64,000 nucleotides of DNA from Prorocentrum cordatum. Lineage: Eukaryota; Sar; Dinophyceae; Prorocentrales; Prorocentraceae. The notes below the pieces were generated by a model that was given only the letters and a program-made list of their open reading frames with translations, searched no databases and had not been told where the DNA came from. Below, in pieces: positions 62,580 to 64,000 of the stretch. The translations under genes were made by a program, and so were the position numbers. The DNA lies in the NCBI GenBank assembly GCA_963575745.1, contig CAUYUJ010021159.1, positions 403,427-467,426 of the forward strand, read 5' to 3'. Positions within the stretch are counted from its first letter, which is position 1. Each line of letters opens with the position of its first letter.

Positions 62580-62685
62580 CCTAATCACCATCATCTTCGT
62601 CATCATCGTCATCATCGTCATCATCATTATCAGCATCATCATCAGCATCATCACCATCAGGGCTCCTCATCTCCCCCACGATCAT
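62580..62685. repeat. (CAT)n microsatellite
   Basis: CATCATCGTCATCATC for about 90 bp. The reverse-strand Asp-rich ORF is a repeat translation. Confidence 0.85.
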
Positions 62686-63149
62686 CAGCGCCTGCCGCCG
62701 AGAGGGGCACATTATGAGTAAGCGCTTCGCCCCCTGCCGCCTGCCCCCTCTATCATAATTGGATATATCAGAGTCGCGTCGGTTCGTTTCGACGCTGCCT
62801 TGGCGCATCTGGAAACATCATGCAGGGGCGGATAGGAACCATCAGCGTATATCGAGACGTTAGCGTTATCGAAGACGCCTATTGCGAATCACCGCCGCCC
62901 CCTGCCCTTGTGAAAGCGCCTACGTGGCCGACAGCTAGGCTAGAGCTTGGCCAAGCAATCGGGCCAGCTGTTCCCCGAGTCGGTTTGGAACGCCTTCAGG
63001 AAACGCTTGAGGAAGCACGAGGTTTTAAGTCGCACATGTGTCCGAGCGTTGTGGCAATAGCTTTGCCAAGCTATCGGACCATGTGTTCCCCCAACTTTTG
63101 CGGAACCCCTTCTGGGAACACTTGGGGGAGGATGGCGGGGAACAGCACG
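62686..63149. other. No gene recognised; small duplication
   Basis: GAGCTTGGCCAAGCAATCGGGCCA (62944) and TAGCTTTGCCAAGCTATCGGACCA (63058) are diverged copies about 114 bp apart. Confidence 0.45.
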
Positions 63150-63280
63150 ATAAGTAGGGGGAGGAGATGGAGGAGGAGGAGGAGGAGGAGGAGGAGGAGG
63201 AGGAGCAGCAGAAGGATGGAAAAAAGGAGGAGGAAGAGGAGGAGGAGGAGGAGGAGGAGGAGGAGGATGAAGAGGAGGAG
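63150..63280. repeat. (GGA)n tract
   Basis: GGAGGAGGAGG with short A-rich interruptions. Confidence 0.85.
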
Positions 63281-64000
63281 TGGGCATCTTGGGAGCCTCT
63301 GGGGGCACTCTTGGGGCCTCCTGGGAGCTTCCTGGGAGCCTCTTGGAGGCATCTTGGGGGCCTCCTGGGGCCTCTTGGGGGCCTTTGGGGGCTTCTCGGG
63401 GGCCTCTTGGGCCGTCTCAGGGCATTCCTGGCCCGTCCGACGCCGTCGGTCGCCGTCTTCGGGGCCTCTCTGGGCCCGCTTGAACCCTTTTGGGGTGCTC
63501 CAGGGCCGTCTTGGAGATCATATTGGGCGTCTTGGAGGCCTGTTGGGCCGTCTGGGTGCCCTCTTGGGGCCTCCTGGAGGCCTCTTGGGCGATATTTGGG
63601 GGCTCGTGGGCCGTCCCGGGCAGTTGGAAGATCGAAAAGAGCATACGCCAAATTCATTCAACAACCTAAGGCACATCAAGGATTTTGGCACCTTCGGGTC
63701 TTCCTGGAGGCGCCCTTGGGGGCCTCTGGGGCCGTCTTGGGGACCTCTTGGAGCCATCTTGGGCCGTCTTGATGGCCTCCTGGCCCGTTTGACCCCGTCT
63801 GAAGCCGTCTTGAGGGCCTCTCTGGGTCGACTTGGGGCCCTCTTGGGGAGCTCCAGTCTTGGAAGCCATTTTGGGTGTCTTGGGGGATTCGTTGGCTGTC
63901 TTGGGACCCTCTTGGAGTTTTGGGGGCTTCTCGGGCCGTCCTGGGGCCATCTTGGAGGCCGCTTGGGCGATCTTGGGGCGACCTTTGAAGGCTCTTGGGC
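63281..64000. repeat. CTTGGGGCCTC minisatellite, runs off the window
   Basis: ~10-11-bp words (CTTGGGGGCC, TCTTGGAGGC, GCCGTCTTGG) over 700 bp, the longest array of this dispersed family. Confidence 0.8.

Overview
This looks like nuclear DNA of a dinoflagellate, with a Prorocentrum-like flavour. The genus is inferred and not proven. Four things point this way. Degenerate copies of the dinoflagellate spliced-leader (DinoSL) sequence lie just upstream of four predicted start codons. There is a PPR-repeat exon of the kind common in dinoflagellates. The proteins are large, modular and unlike proteins of well-studied groups. The DNA is sparse in genes, mostly GC-rich, and saturated with micro-, mini- and satellite repeats. 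All convincing coding sequence is on the + strand. I see no rRNA, tRNA, CRISPR array, prokaryotic operon or ribosome-binding site.

Layout. 0-5.8 kb: repeats, including a 375-bp tandem array and three diverged ~1-kb units, each carrying its own trinucleotide microsatellite. 5.9-6.3 kb: one PPR exon. 6.4-8.4 kb: GC-rich DNA with a foldback element. 8.4-15.3 kb: a DinoSL relic followed by a large gene of at least four exons, possibly descended from a DDE-type transposase. 15.4-24.5 kb: a second DinoSL relic with one ~326-codon ORF at 16.8 kb, surrounded by 99-bp and 120-bp satellites, a ~530-bp poly-C tract and a ~0.8-kb tandem duplication. 24.6-28 kb: two more DinoSL relics, each preceding a coding start, at 24682 and 26532. 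32.4-35.1 kb: two long exons, probably the 3' part of the gene starting at 26532.

36-47 kb: no convincing gene, but a dense nest of short non-coding inverted-repeat (MITE-like) elements of at least six families, one flanked by an 8-bp direct repeat. 47-52 kb: (GTC)n and (GGA)n tracts, then a decayed non-LTR retrotransposon reverse transcriptase relic and minisatellites. 52-64 kb: foldback elements, a (GAT)n block, a 73-bp satellite, a 77-bp satellite and a return of the CTTGGGGCC minisatellite.

How it fits together. The genes do not form an operon or a recognisable pathway. The most coherent signals are (1) four coding starts preceded by a decayed spliced leader at a near-constant 67-75 nt, as expected for genes re-integrated from trans-spliced mRNA, and (2) several families of small inverted-repeat elements in the gene-free half. 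Purine-rich (GGA)n tracts occupy the introns and the DNA just after stop codons. Exon junctions, repeat counts and family assignments were read by eye and are approximate.
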